From contig NZ_JAGIBI010000007.1 of the NCBI RefSeq assembly GCF_017744395.1, positions 186,001 through 250,000 of the forward strand: 64,000 nt of DNA. The letters run 5' to 3'. This DNA comes from Herbaspirillum sp. GTDB taxonomy: Bacteria > Pseudomonadota > Gammaproteobacteria > Burkholderiales > Burkholderiaceae_D. The position numbers and the translations under genes are program-made. Of the stretch, positions 27,413 to 35,769 are shown piece after piece. Below the pieces are notes generated by a model. It had not been told where the DNA came from and ran no database searches. It saw only the letters and a list, made by a program, of their open reading frames with translations. Every line of letters begins with the position of its first letter. The first letter of the stretch is position 1.

Positions 27413-28246
27413 ATGATTTCGGGGCGCATCAAGAAAACCGGCATGGGCGCGGCGGCATTGGCTGCCTTGCTGGCTTTTTCCTCCTTGGCGCATGCCGACC
27501 GCCTGGCCGACATCAAGGCGCGCGGCACACTGGTCTGCGCCACGCTGAACAACAACGAGCCGCTCGGCTTCCCCGATCCGCAGACGCGCCAGGTGGTTGG
27601 TTTCGACGTCGACATGTGCAACGCCGTCGCGCACCAGCTGGGAGTGAAGATGGAGCACAAGGACGTGACGGTGGAGGGGCGCCTGCCCGCGCTGATGCAG
27701 GGCAATGCCGACCTGGTGGTGGCGGCGCTGGGCTATACGCGCGAGCGCGCCCGCCAGATCGATTTCACCGCCTCCCATTACCAGACCCCGATCCGCGTGA
27801 TCGTGCGCAGCGATTCCGGCATCAACCGGATCCCCGACCTGGCGGGCAAGCGCATCAGCGCCAACCGCAATTCCACGCCTGAGCAGGCGGCGCGGCGCAT
27901 GCTGCCCAAAGCGCATGTCCAGGCCTATCCGGATACGGCCGCATCCTTCCTGGCGCTGGCGCAGAACAAGGTTGACGGGCTGGCCTTGTCGCAGCCGTTG
28001 GCTATCCGTTTCGTCAACGACTCCGACGGCAAATTCAGGTTCGTCGAAGGGGCCCTGTCGTGGGAGCCGACCGCGATGGGCGTGAAGAAGGGCGAGCCGG
28101 CATTGCTGGCGGCGGTCAACGCCGCGCTGGTTAACCTGGAGAAGTCCGGCGAGATCGATGCCTTGTGGAACAAGTGGTACGGTCCGAGGAGCAAATTCAA
28201 CATCCCGCGCGGCAAGAAACTGACGCCGATTTCGGCCTTCCAGTGA
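27413..28246 (+). CDS. amino-acid-type ABC transporter substrate-binding protein (orphan)
   Basis: Periplasmic binding protein of the bacterial solute-binding family 3, 277 residues. A signal peptide (LAALLAFSSLAHA) is followed by the family opening DRLADIKARGTLVCATLNNN, the FDVDMCNAVAHQLG motif near residue 63 and the ALGYTRERARQIDFTASHY motif near residue 105. No permease or ATPase is next to it, so it may serve a transporter elsewhere. The amino acid bound is not predictable. The ATG at 27413 follows CAGGGAGA; an upstream in-frame ATG at 27380 would spoil the signal peptide. Confidence 0.85.
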   Translation: MISGRIKKTGMGAAALAALLAFSSLAHADRLADIKARGTLVCATLNNNEPLGFPDPQTRQVVGFDVDMCNAVAHQLGVKMEHKDVTVEGRLPALMQGNADLVVAALGYTRERARQIDFTASHYQTPIRVIVRSDSGINRIPDLAGKRISANRNSTPEQAARRMLPKAHVQAYPDTAASFLALAQNKVDGLALSQPLAIRFVNDSDGKFRFVEGALSWEPTAMGVKKGEPALLAAVNAALVNLEKSGEIDALWNKWYGPRSKFNIPRGKKLTPISAFQ

Positions 28247-28529
28247 CGCCATCGGCGTTGGCGCCGATGCCGTTGGTCCGCTCCAAATTGTTGCCGGAGG
28301 ATCATTTCCAGGCAGTTTCCCTGGCGTACCAGCCGGTCTTGTCCCTCCCAAGCCGATGTTTCAGTTTTGAAAATATCCCGCCACCTGTTTGAACCCGCCC
28401 TGAGAATCCTGGGGCGTGACCCGCTTTTCCCCACTGCGCGCATGAGGCGCTTGGCCTCGGCCGGGCCGTCCGGTGATAGGATGACGGCCTTTCATCGCGC
28501 CCGCGGGCGCGGCCAGACAGGAACAAGAC

Positions 28530-29906
28530 GTGCAAGCAAAGACCAATAGCGGCCCGATGCCGGACGCCGACGGCTTACCCGGCAAGCAACGCATCCTGGC
28601 CATCGCCGCCGTGGTGCTGGCGGTGGTCATCGCGGTGATGGACGGCTCCATCGCCAACCTGGCCTTGCCGGCCATCGCGCACGACCTGCGGGCGACCGAT
28701 GCCGATGCCATCTGGATCATCAACAGCTACCAGATCGCCATGGCGGTATGCCTGCTGCCGCTGGCTTCGCTGGGGGAAGTGGCCGGCTACCGCCGGGTCT
28801 ACCTGATGGGGCTGGTGCTGTTCACCGTGGCCTCGCTGGCCTGCGCGGCCGCCGGCGACATGTTGCAGCTGAGCCTGGCGCGGGTGCTGCAAGGCATTGG
28901 CGCGGCCGGCATCCTGAGCGTGAATACCGCGCTGATCCGCTTCATCTACCCGACCCGGCTGCTGGGCCGCGCGATCGGCTACAACGCGCTGGTGGCCGGC
29001 ACCGCCAATGCGCTGGGGCCGACCGTGGCGGGGTTCATCCTGCATTTCGCTTCCTGGCACTGGCTGTTCCTGATCAATATCCCGCTGGGCATTGCCGCGC
29101 TGGCGATCGGCTGGAAGGCGTTGCCGTTCAATCCGCTGTCCAGGCGCAAGTACGACCGGACCAGTGCGCTGGTGTGCATGGTGTTCGTCGGTTTCCTGCT
29201 GTACACGGTGGATGCGGTCGGCCACGTGCAGGGTTGGGGCGTGGTGGCGCTGTGCGCGCTGCTGACGGCGCTCAGCCTGGTCTTGCTGCTGAAGCTGCAG
29301 TCCACCACCGCTCCCATGCTGCCGCTGGATTTGCTGCGTATCCCCTTGTTCGCATTGTCGATCGGCACCTCCTTCTGCTCGTTCGCGGCGCAGATGGCGA
29401 CCTTCGTGATGCTGCCTTTCATGCTGCAGAACCACCTGGGCATGAGCGCGGCGCACGCCGGCCTGTTGCTGACGGCGTGGCCGATTGCGGTGGCGCTGAC
29501 CGGCGCGCCGGCGGGCAAGCTGTCGGATCGCATGTCGGCAGGGCTGCTGGGCGGCGTCGGCATGGGCATCATGTGCATCGGTTTGCTGTCGCTGCTGACG
29601 TTGGAGCCGACGACATCGGATGTCACGATCGTGCTGCTGTTCGCGCTCTGCGGCTTCGGTTTCGGCCTGTTCCAGTCGCCCAACAACCGTACCCTGATCA
29701 GTGCGGCGCCGCGTTCGCGCACCGGCGGCGCCAGCGGCATGCTCGGTACTGCGCGCCTGGCCGGCCAGACCGTCGGCGCGTCGATGGTGGCGCTGCTGCT
29801 GACGCTGTCGTCGGCGCCGTATGCGCTGGTGCTGTGGGGCGCGGCCCTGCTGGCCGGGGCGGCTTGTCTGGTGAGCGTTTCGCGTATCCGCTATCACACG
29901 CGATAA
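28530..29906 (+). CDS. MFS drug-efflux-type transporter (DHA2 family)
   Basis: Inner-membrane major facilitator of 458 residues with about 12-14 hydrophobic segments. Visible are VMDGSIANLALPAIAHDL near residue 37 (the D of motif D1 in the first helix), the RVLQGIGAAGILSVNTALI stretch near 110 and the motif-C-like GTANALGPTVAGF near 150. This is the EmrB/QacA type of multidrug exporter; substrate unknown. The start is GTG at 28530, with AGGAA upstream. Confidence 0.83.
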   Translation: MQAKTNSGPMPDADGLPGKQRILAIAAVVLAVVIAVMDGSIANLALPAIAHDLRATDADAIWIINSYQIAMAVCLLPLASLGEVAGYRRVYLMGLVLFTVASLACAAAGDMLQLSLARVLQGIGAAGILSVNTALIRFIYPTRLLGRAIGYNALVAGTANALGPTVAGFILHFASWHWLFLINIPLGIAALAIGWKALPFNPLSRRKYDRTSALVCMVFVGFLLYTVDAVGHVQGWGVVALCALLTALSLVLLLKLQSTTAPMLPLDLLRIPLFALSIGTSFCSFAAQMATFVMLPFMLQNHLGMSAAHAGLLLTAWPIAVALTGAPAGKLSDRMSAGLLGGVGMGIMCIGLLSLLTLEPTTSDVTIVLLFALCGFGFGLFQSPNNRTLISAAPRSRTGGASGMLGTARLAGQTVGASMVALLLTLSSAPYALVLWGAALLAGAACLVSVSRIRYHTR

Positions 29907-29922
29907 AGGCGCCGCGCAAAAC

Positions 29923-29951
29923 AAAAAAGCGATCCCGGGGATCGCTTTTTT
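29923..29951. terminator. bidirectional terminator after the MFS gene
   Basis: AAAAAAGCGATCCC faces GGGGATCGCTTTTTT with almost no loop between the C and G runs. A- and T-runs on both sides serve the MFS gene and the convergent small gene at 29971. Confidence 0.85.
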
Positions 29952-29970
29952 CATGGACAAGAGGGCAAGG

Positions 29971-30291
29971 TCAGCCGGCTGCGCCCAGTTTGCGGTGACG
30001 CGCATGCGCGGCATGGGCTGCCACTGACAATGCCATGCTCAGGTAGTTTTCGCCGCGCTGGCGGCTGGCGCTATGTTGCTGCTCCCGCAGGAAGATCTGT
30101 TGGTACAAGGCGCGGATCTGCTGCTGCAGGATGCTGCGCTGCCGCTTGGCGTCCTTGTTGGCCGGGAACCGGTTCAGGGACTGCATTTGCTGCTGCAGGA
30201 GCACGATGCGGTTGTTCAGTTGCGCGACCAGTTCGGAAGGATCGCTGTCGAGCGTATCGGCGGATTCGGCGAATTGGGAAACAACGGTCAT
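29971..30291 (-). CDS. small coiled-coil protein, possibly FlxA-like
   Basis: Protein of 106 residues, Gln-rich and helical. Residues 20-70 (VAQLNNRIVLLQQQMQSLNR, then ILQQQIRALYQQIFLREQQ) form a likely coiled coil. There is no signal peptide or membrane segment. The layout resembles FlxA-like small proteins, but the match is weak and the function unknown. A GGAAC site lies before the ATG at 30291. Confidence 0.6.
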   Translation of the reverse strand: MTVVSQFAESADTLDSDPSELVAQLNNRIVLLQQQMQSLNRFPANKDAKRQRSILQQQIRALYQQIFLREQQHSASRQRGENYLSMALSVAAHAAHARHRKLGAAG

Positions 30292-30410
30292 GAAAGTTCC
30301 AGCCCCTGATCAAAGACGCAGCCAAACAGAGCCCTCAGTGGGTTCTTGTATGCGGTTACGACGCGGGCCGGAATTTCTTTAGCGCAAATCCTGAAATTTA
30401 CCTGGGATGA

Positions 30411-30436
30411 AAAAAGCGAGGCATCAGCCTCGCTTT
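30411..30436 (-). terminator. terminator of hppD
   Basis: AAAGCGAGGC (30413-30422) pairs with GCCTCGCTTT (30427-30436) around ATCA. On the minus strand it ends in a T-run, 24 bases after the hppD stop. Confidence 0.85.
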
Positions 30437-30459
30437 GCTTTTCCGCGCAGGATGGCGGG

Positions 30460-31557
30460 TCAGATCACGCCGCGGCGCATCTGGTCGAGCTCGATCGATT
30501 CGAACAGGGCCTTGAAGTTGCCTTCGCCGAAACCGTCGTTGCCCTTGCGCTGGATGATTTCATAGAACACCGGGCCGATCACGTTCTGCGTGAAGATCTG
30601 CAGCAGCAGGCCCTGGCCGGCGGTGGGGGCGCCGTCGATCAGGATCTTCAGTTCGCGCAGCGCTTCCAGGTCTTCGCCGTGGCCGGGGATGCGGCGCTCG
30701 ACCAGGTCGTAATAGGTGGCGATGGTGTCCTGCAGCGGCACGCCGCGGCTGCGCAGGTTGCGCACGGTCTGGTAGATGTCGTCGGTGCCCAGCGCGATGT
30801 GCTGGATGCCTTCGCCGTTGTACTGCTTGATGAATTCCTCGATCTGCGACTTGTCGTCGGCGCTCTCGTTGATCGGGATGCGGATCTTGCCGCAGGGGCT
30901 GGTCATGGCGCGCGACTTCAGGCCGGTCATCTTGCCTTCGATGTCGAAGTACTTGATCTCGCGGAAGTTGAACAGGCGTGTGTAGAACGACGACCAGGTA
31001 TCCATCGCGCCGCGCACCACGTTGTGGGTCAGGTGGTCGATATAGGTCAGGCCCACGCCCTTGGGATTACGGTCGACGCCGGGCAGGAACTGGAAGTCGA
31101 CGTCATAGATCGAGCCGTTGTCGCCGTAGCGGTCCACCAGGTACAGCAGCGAGCCGCCGATGCCGCGGATGGCCGGGATGTTCAGCTCCATCGGCCCCAG
31201 CTTGGCTTGCACGCCTTCGGCGCCCAGTTCCAGCGCGCGCTTGTAGACGTAGGCCGCGTCCTTGACGCGGAACGCCATGGCGTTGACCGAGGCGCCGTGC
31301 ACCTTGGCGAAGGCGGCGGCGCTGCTGTCGGGTTCGCCGTTGAGGATGAAGTTGATCTGGCCCTGGCGGTACAGGGTGACGTTCTTGGAGCGGTGGCGCG
31401 CCACGGCGATGAAGCCCATCAGTTCCAGCACGGAGGAGATGGCGCTGGTGTCGGCCGCGGCGTATTCGACGAACTCGAAACCGTCGGTGCCCATCGGATT
31501 GTCGAACAGGTCCTGCGGTTTTGCGGCGGAGGTGAGATTGCTTTCTGCGTGGCCCAT
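30460..31557 (-). CDS. hppD: 4-hydroxyphenylpyruvate dioxygenase
   Basis: Iron-dependent dioxygenase of 365 residues that converts 4-hydroxyphenylpyruvate to homogentisate in tyrosine breakdown. The C-terminal catalytic half shows all three iron ligands: His in YIDHLTHNVVRG near residue 165, His in GIQHIALGTDD near 244 and Glu in VFYEIIQRKGNDGFGEGNFK near 325. The N-terminal FEFVEYAAADTS start is typical of bacterial enzymes. A GAGGAGA ribosome-binding site precedes the ATG at 31557. It is divergent from an AsnC/Lrp regulator that probably controls it in response to an aromatic amino acid. Confidence 0.95.
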   Translation of the reverse strand: MGHAESNLTSAAKPQDLFDNPMGTDGFEFVEYAAADTSAISSVLELMGFIAVARHRSKNVTLYRQGQINFILNGEPDSSAAAFAKVHGASVNAMAFRVKDAAYVYKRALELGAEGVQAKLGPMELNIPAIRGIGGSLLYLVDRYGDNGSIYDVDFQFLPGVDRNPKGVGLTYIDHLTHNVVRGAMDTWSSFYTRLFNFREIKYFDIEGKMTGLKSRAMTSPCGKIRIPINESADDKSQIEEFIKQYNGEGIQHIALGTDDIYQTVRNLRSRGVPLQDTIATYYDLVERRIPGHGEDLEALRELKILIDGAPTAGQGLLLQIFTQNVIGPVFYEIIQRKGNDGFGEGNFKALFESIELDQMRRGVI

Positions 31558-31690
31558 GAGTTGTCTCCTCGTGTCGGGGCGGATCGGTCGCCGCGCTTGC
31601 CTTTCCCGGATCGCGGGACGCCATGCTTGCCATTTCGGCATGGATTGGCGGGTGCGGCAGGCTGATCCTCTGTGTTTTAAAGGGAGAACC

Positions 31691-31778
31691 GCGATATCGC
31701 CGGCTCATGCTGGGATTTTATTGTGCCATTGACGCAATATGTGATTGTTTTTTGCGCGATATGGTCGATAATATGCAC
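31691..31778. promoter_or_regulatory. candidate regulator sites in the hppD / lrp-type spacer
   Basis: The spacer holds a perfect palindrome GCGATATCGC at 31691-31700 and three repeats of an ATATG core (31737-31741, 31759-31763, 31771-31775), two of them preceded by GC. Spacings of 22 and 12 bases put them on about the same face of the helix. Phased repeats suit an octameric Lrp-type protein; the assignment is inferred. Confidence 0.35.
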
Positions 31779-31812
31779 AAATAATTCTTAAATTGGGATT
31801 TTGGAGAGAGAT

Positions 31813-32331
31813 ATGAGCATCATCAACGTCGACCGCTACGACCTCGCCTTGCTGACCGAGCTGCAGCGCGACGGACACATCACCAACAGCGCCCTGGGGC
31901 AGAAGGTGCACCTGTCCACTTCGCAGATCAGCCGCCGCGTGCAGCGGCTGGAAGAAGCCCATGTGATCGAGCGCTATACCGCCGTGCTCGATGCCGCCGT
32001 GGTCGGCCTGGGGGTGACCGCCTTCACTACCGTGACACTGGACCGCCAGGGAGAAACCCGCGGCGAACTGTTCGAGAAATCGGTGGAAGGCATGCCGGAG
32101 GTGATCGAGTGCTTTTCCATCACCGGCGAGGCGGATTATATCCTGCGCATCGTGGCGCCCGACCTGGCGAGCTTTTCCGAATTCATGATGACCCAGTTGC
32201 TGCGCCTGCCCGGGGTCACCAACGTGAAGTCCAACATCACCCTGAAGAAGGTCAAGCAATCGCACGAACTGCCGCTGGAACATGTGATGCAGCCGGTGAA
32301 ATCGCGCCAGCGCATCCGGTTTTCACAGTAA
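31813..32331 (+). CDS. Lrp/AsnC-family regulator divergent from hppD
   Basis: Regulator of 172 residues. The N-terminal helix-turn-helix (DLALLTELQRDGHITNSALG, then STSQISRRVQRLEEAHVIERY) occupies residues 8-58. The C-terminal RAM ligand-binding domain includes FSITGEADYILRIVAPDLAS near residue 103. The ATG at 31813 follows GGAGAGAG; an upstream in-frame start at 31801 is unlikely. Its position suggests control of hppD by tyrosine, phenylalanine or a related acid. Confidence 0.9.
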   Translation: MSIINVDRYDLALLTELQRDGHITNSALGQKVHLSTSQISRRVQRLEEAHVIERYTAVLDAAVVGLGVTAFTTVTLDRQGETRGELFEKSVEGMPEVIECFSITGEADYILRIVAPDLASFSEFMMTQLLRLPGVTNVKSNITLKKVKQSHELPLEHVMQPVKSRQRIRFSQ

Positions 32332-32429
32332 ATCCCTGGGCGCGAATTTGAAAGCAAGCGCCGGAGTGCGGCAGGCCCTGGCGCTTCGTAGACTGCATGC
32401 ATTACCAGTCGCGATCAAAGGAGCGCATC

Positions 32430-33557
32430 ATGCATACCATGGCTACCCGACATTCCACCCGCAGCGTCAAGACCGTTCCGCCCATGCCGGATGCGGCGGC
32501 GCCTGCCTATGCCGATGACGACGCCCGCTGGCAAGCCGTGCAGCGCCGCGACAAGGCGGCCGACGGCCAATTCTATTATTCGGTGCACAGCACCGGCGTG
32601 TATTGCAAGCCTTCGTGCGGGGCGCGTCCGGCCTTGCGCAAGAATGTCGCCTTCCATGCCAGTTGCGCCGCCGCCGAGGCCGCCGGTTTCCGCGCCTGCA
32701 AGCGCTGCAAGCCCGACCAGCCTTCATTGGAGGAGCGCCAGGCGCAGGCGGTGGCGCAAGCCTGCCGCCTGATCGAGCAAGCCGATGCGCCGCTGCCGCT
32801 TGAAGAACTGGCCGACGCGGTGGGGCTGAGCCGCTACCATTTCCATCGCCTGTTCAAGGCGCACACCGGCGTCACGCCCAGGGCCTATGCCGACGGCCAG
32901 CGCGCCGAGCGCATGCGCAGCCGCCTGCCGGGCAGCGCCAGCGTGACCGAGGCGATGTATGACGCCGGCTTCAATTCCAGCGGCCGCTTTTATGAACAGA
33001 CCGGCGAACGGCTGGGCATGAAGCCCAGCGCCTATCGCCAGGGCGGCAGCGGCGAGCGCATCCGTTTCGCGGTGGCGCAGTGCTGGCTGGGCGCCTTGCT
33101 GGTGGCGGCCACCGCCAAGGGCATTTGCGCAGTCACGCTGGGCGACGATCCGGAGGTGCTGGTGCGCGAGCTGCAGGACCGTTTCCCCAAGGCCGAGCTG
33201 GTGGGCGGCGACGTCGAATTCGAGCAGATGCTGGCGCAGGTGCTGGGCTTTATCGAGGCGCCGGAGCGCGGGCTGGATTTGCCGCTGGATGTGCGCGGCA
33301 CGGCCTTCCAGCAGCGCGTGTGGCAGGCATTGCGCAGCATCCCGCCGGGCGTCACCCTGAGTTATTCCGCATTGGCCGAACGCATCGGCAGTCCGGCGGC
33401 GGTGCGCGCCGTGGCCAGCGCCTGCGCCAATAACGAGATCGCCTTGCTGATTCCTTGCCACCGCATCGTGCGGCTGGACGGCTCGCTCTCCGGCTATCGT
33501 TGGGGCGTGGAGCGTAAGCAAGCATTGCTGGAGAAGGAACGCGCCGCCAAACCATGA
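32430..33557 (+). CDS. ada: bifunctional Ada: alkyl-DNA repair protein and AraC-type activator
   Basis: Adaptive-response protein of 375 residues with three parts. The zinc-binding Ada domain (about residues 25-100) carries FYYSVHSTGVYCKPSCGARP and ACKRCKP, whose cysteines accept methyl groups from phosphotriesters. An AraC-type helix-turn-helix (about 110-205) includes LSRYHFHRLFKAHTGVTPRA. The methyltransferase domain (about 215-372) has the active-site IPCHRIVRLDG. The ATG at 32430 has an AAAGGAG site. The stop overlaps the alkB start by four bases, forming the classical ada-alkB operon, which Ada activates after methylation. Confidence 0.95.
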   Translation: MHTMATRHSTRSVKTVPPMPDAAAPAYADDDARWQAVQRRDKAADGQFYYSVHSTGVYCKPSCGARPALRKNVAFHASCAAAEAAGFRACKRCKPDQPSLEERQAQAVAQACRLIEQADAPLPLEELADAVGLSRYHFHRLFKAHTGVTPRAYADGQRAERMRSRLPGSASVTEAMYDAGFNSSGRFYEQTGERLGMKPSAYRQGGSGERIRFAVAQCWLGALLVAATAKGICAVTLGDDPEVLVRELQDRFPKAELVGGDVEFEQMLAQVLGFIEAPERGLDLPLDVRGTAFQQRVWQALRSIPPGVTLSYSALAERIGSPAAVRAVASACANNEIALLIPCHRIVRLDGSLSGYRWGVERKQALLEKERAAKP

Positions 33558-34204
33558 CCCTGGACCTGTTCAGCGATCTTCCCGCGCAGCCTGCCCGTGA
33601 GCCGATCACGCAAGGGGCGGTGCTGCTGCGCGCATTCGCAGCGGAGCAAGCGCGGGAATTGGTGCAAGCCATTGAAATGGTCATTGAACAATCGCCATTG
33701 CGCCACATGCAGACGCCGGGCGGTTTCCGCATGTCGGTGGCGATGAGCAATTGCGGGCAATACGGCTGGGTGACGGATCGCCGTGGCTACCGTTACCAGC
33801 ATGAGGATCCGCTTTCCGGGCAACCCTGGCCCGCGATGCCGGCGGCGTTTGCGCAGCTGGCCGCGCAGGCGGCGCAGGAGGCCGGCTTCGCCGGCTTCGA
33901 TCCGGATGCCTGCCTGGTCAATCGTTACGAACCCGGCGCGCGCATGTCGCTGCATCAGGACAAGAACGAGATCGACATGGCGCAGCCTATCGTCTCGGTG
34001 TCGCTCGGCTTGCCGGCCACCTTCCTGTTCGGCGGCATGGAACGCAGCGAACGACCGCGCCGCATGCGGCTGGAGAGCGGGGATGTGGTGGTGTGGGGCG
34101 GGCCGGCGCGGCTGCTGTTCCATGGCGTCGATACGCTGGCCGAGGGCGAGCATCCGTTGACCGGACGCTGCCGCTACAACCTGACATTCCGGCGCGCGCG
34201 CTGA
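33554..34204 (+). CDS. alkB: alpha-ketoglutarate-dependent DNA dealkylase
   Basis: Iron(II)/2-oxoglutarate dioxygenase of 216 residues that removes methyl groups from 1-methyladenine and 3-methylcytosine. Iron ligands: His and Asp in MSLHQDKNEIDM near residue 134 and the distal His in LLFHGVDTL near 190. The 2-oxoglutarate-binding Arg pair is in RYNLTFRRAR at the C-terminus. The beginning LDLFSDLP and the substrate-loop segment YGWVTDRRGYRY match E. coli AlkB. Translationally coupled to ada through ATGA. Confidence 0.95.
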   Translation: MTLDLFSDLPAQPAREPITQGAVLLRAFAAEQARELVQAIEMVIEQSPLRHMQTPGGFRMSVAMSNCGQYGWVTDRRGYRYQHEDPLSGQPWPAMPAAFAQLAAQAAQEAGFAGFDPDACLVNRYEPGARMSLHQDKNEIDMAQPIVSVSLGLPATFLFGGMERSERPRRMRLESGDVVVWGGPARLLFHGVDTLAEGEHPLTGRCRYNLTFRRAR

Positions 34205-34333
34205 GGCATCAGGCCCAAATTGGGGCGCCAAAAGACAAGTCGCGCCGACAGGCATAAAATTGCGGCTTCCCCTCCGATCCAAAGCCTGAGCGGCTTTCCG
34301 GCGGAGTCATCCCATCTTGCAGGAACACCAATA

Positions 34334-35599
34334 ATGACTATGGAGACAGCACTCGACAACGTGCCGGACAGTCCGCCGTCCATGCCGCCCTCATCGGCTC
34401 CGCAGCCGGCCGAGAAAACCGGCTTCCGCGTACTCGGCGCGATCAGCTTCTCGCACTTCCTCAACGACATGATCCAGTCGCTGCTGCTGGCGATCTATCC
34501 GCTGTTGAAGGGCAATTTCCATCTCAGTTTCGCCCAGGTCGGTTTGATCACGCTGACCTTCCAGGTCACCGCTTCTCTGCTGCAGCCGCTGGTCGGCCTG
34601 TACACCGACAAGCACCCGAAACCGTATTCGCTGGCCGTGGGCATGGGCTCGACGCTGTGCGGCCTGCTGCTGCTGTCGGTGGCGCCCAACTTCGGCGTGC
34701 TGCTGCTGGCGGCGGCGCTGGTGGGCACCGGCTCATCGGTGTTCCATCCGGAAGCCTCGCGCGTGGCGCGCATGGCGTCGGGCGGACGGCATGGCTTGGC
34801 GCAGTCGCTGTTCCAGGTAGGCGGCAACGCCGGCAGCGCCATGGGGCCGCTGCTGGCGGCGTGGATCATCATTCCAGGCGGCCAGGCCAGCATCGCCTGG
34901 TTCTCGATCGCGGCGCTGGTGGCGATCGTCGTGCTGCGCCAGATCGGCCATTGGTATGCGCGCCAACACAGCGCGGCCAAAGGCAAGGCCAAGAAGAAGG
35001 GGCCGGCCTATGTGCCGCTGCCCAAGAGCAAGGTCACGCAGGCGGTAGGCATCCTGCTGCTGCTGATCTTTTCCAAGTACTTCTACATGGCCAGCCTGTC
35101 GAGCTACTTCACCTTCTACCTGATCAGCAAGTTCCAGTTGTCGGTGCAGGATGCGCAGATCCACCTGTTCGTCTTCCTGTTCGCGGTAGCGGTCGGCACC
35201 GTGGCCGGCGGCCCGATCGGTGACCGCATCGGCCGCAAGGCGGTGATCTGGGCATCGATCCTGGGCGTGGCGCCGTTCACGCTGATACTGCCTTATGCCA
35301 ACCTGTTCTGGACCGGCGTGCTGTCGGTGATCATCGGCCTGATCCTGGCTTCGGCATTCTCGGCCATCCTGGTGTTCGCGCAAGAACTGATGCCGGGCAA
35401 GATCGGCACCGTATCGGGGCTATTCTTCGGCTTCGCATTCGGCATGGGCGGCATCGGCGCGGCCTTGCTGGGCAAGCTGGCCGACCTGACCGATATCTAC
35501 TTCGTCTACCAGGTGTGCGCCTTCCTGCCGCTGATCGGCTTGCTGGCGGCGTTCCTGCCGAAGATGCAAAAGGTGGAGGTTGCACCCGCTGCGGCCTGA
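34334..35599 (+). CDS. fsr: MFS exporter, fosmidomycin-resistance (Fsr) type
   Basis: Twelve-helix major facilitator of 421 residues. The Fsr-specific segments ISFSHFLNDMIQSLLLAIYP near residue 37, VGTGSSVFHPEASRVARMAS near 135 and GLAQSLFQVGGNAGSAMGPL near 157 are clear. Fsr proteins expel fosmidomycin and possibly other phosphonate-like compounds; the native substrate is unknown. The ATG at 34334 follows AGGAA. The gene stands alone between alkB and a long-stem terminator. Confidence 0.87.
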   Translation: MTMETALDNVPDSPPSMPPSSAPQPAEKTGFRVLGAISFSHFLNDMIQSLLLAIYPLLKGNFHLSFAQVGLITLTFQVTASLLQPLVGLYTDKHPKPYSLAVGMGSTLCGLLLLSVAPNFGVLLLAAALVGTGSSVFHPEASRVARMASGGRHGLAQSLFQVGGNAGSAMGPLLAAWIIIPGGQASIAWFSIAALVAIVVLRQIGHWYARQHSAAKGKAKKKGPAYVPLPKSKVTQAVGILLLLIFSKYFYMASLSSYFTFYLISKFQLSVQDAQIHLFVFLFAVAVGTVAGGPIGDRIGRKAVIWASILGVAPFTLILPYANLFWTGVLSVIIGLILASAFSAILVFAQELMPGKIGTVSGLFFGFAFGMGGIGAALLGKLADLTDIYFVYQVCAFLPLIGLLAAFLPKMQKVEVAPAAA

Positions 35600-35620
35600 C
35601 TTTTAAGCCAGCGTGCACCG

Positions 35621-35673
35621 CACGGCCGGGTGAGGGGAAGCGTGATGCTTCCTTTCCCCGGCCGTGTTGTTTT
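35621..35673 (+). terminator. terminator after the fsr-type gene
   Basis: CACGGCCGGG (35621-35630) pairs with CCCGGCCGTG (35657-35666), with an inner GGGAAGC/GCTTCC helix, followed by TTGTTTTT. Confidence 0.8.
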
Positions 35674-35769
35674 TGGGCGGCGCGCAAGAAAAAAGGCCGG
35701 AGCGCATAGCACTCCGGCCAACCGTTCTGCGAGGGAGCAGAAGAAGACTGGTGTTTGTCGCAGCGCCGT

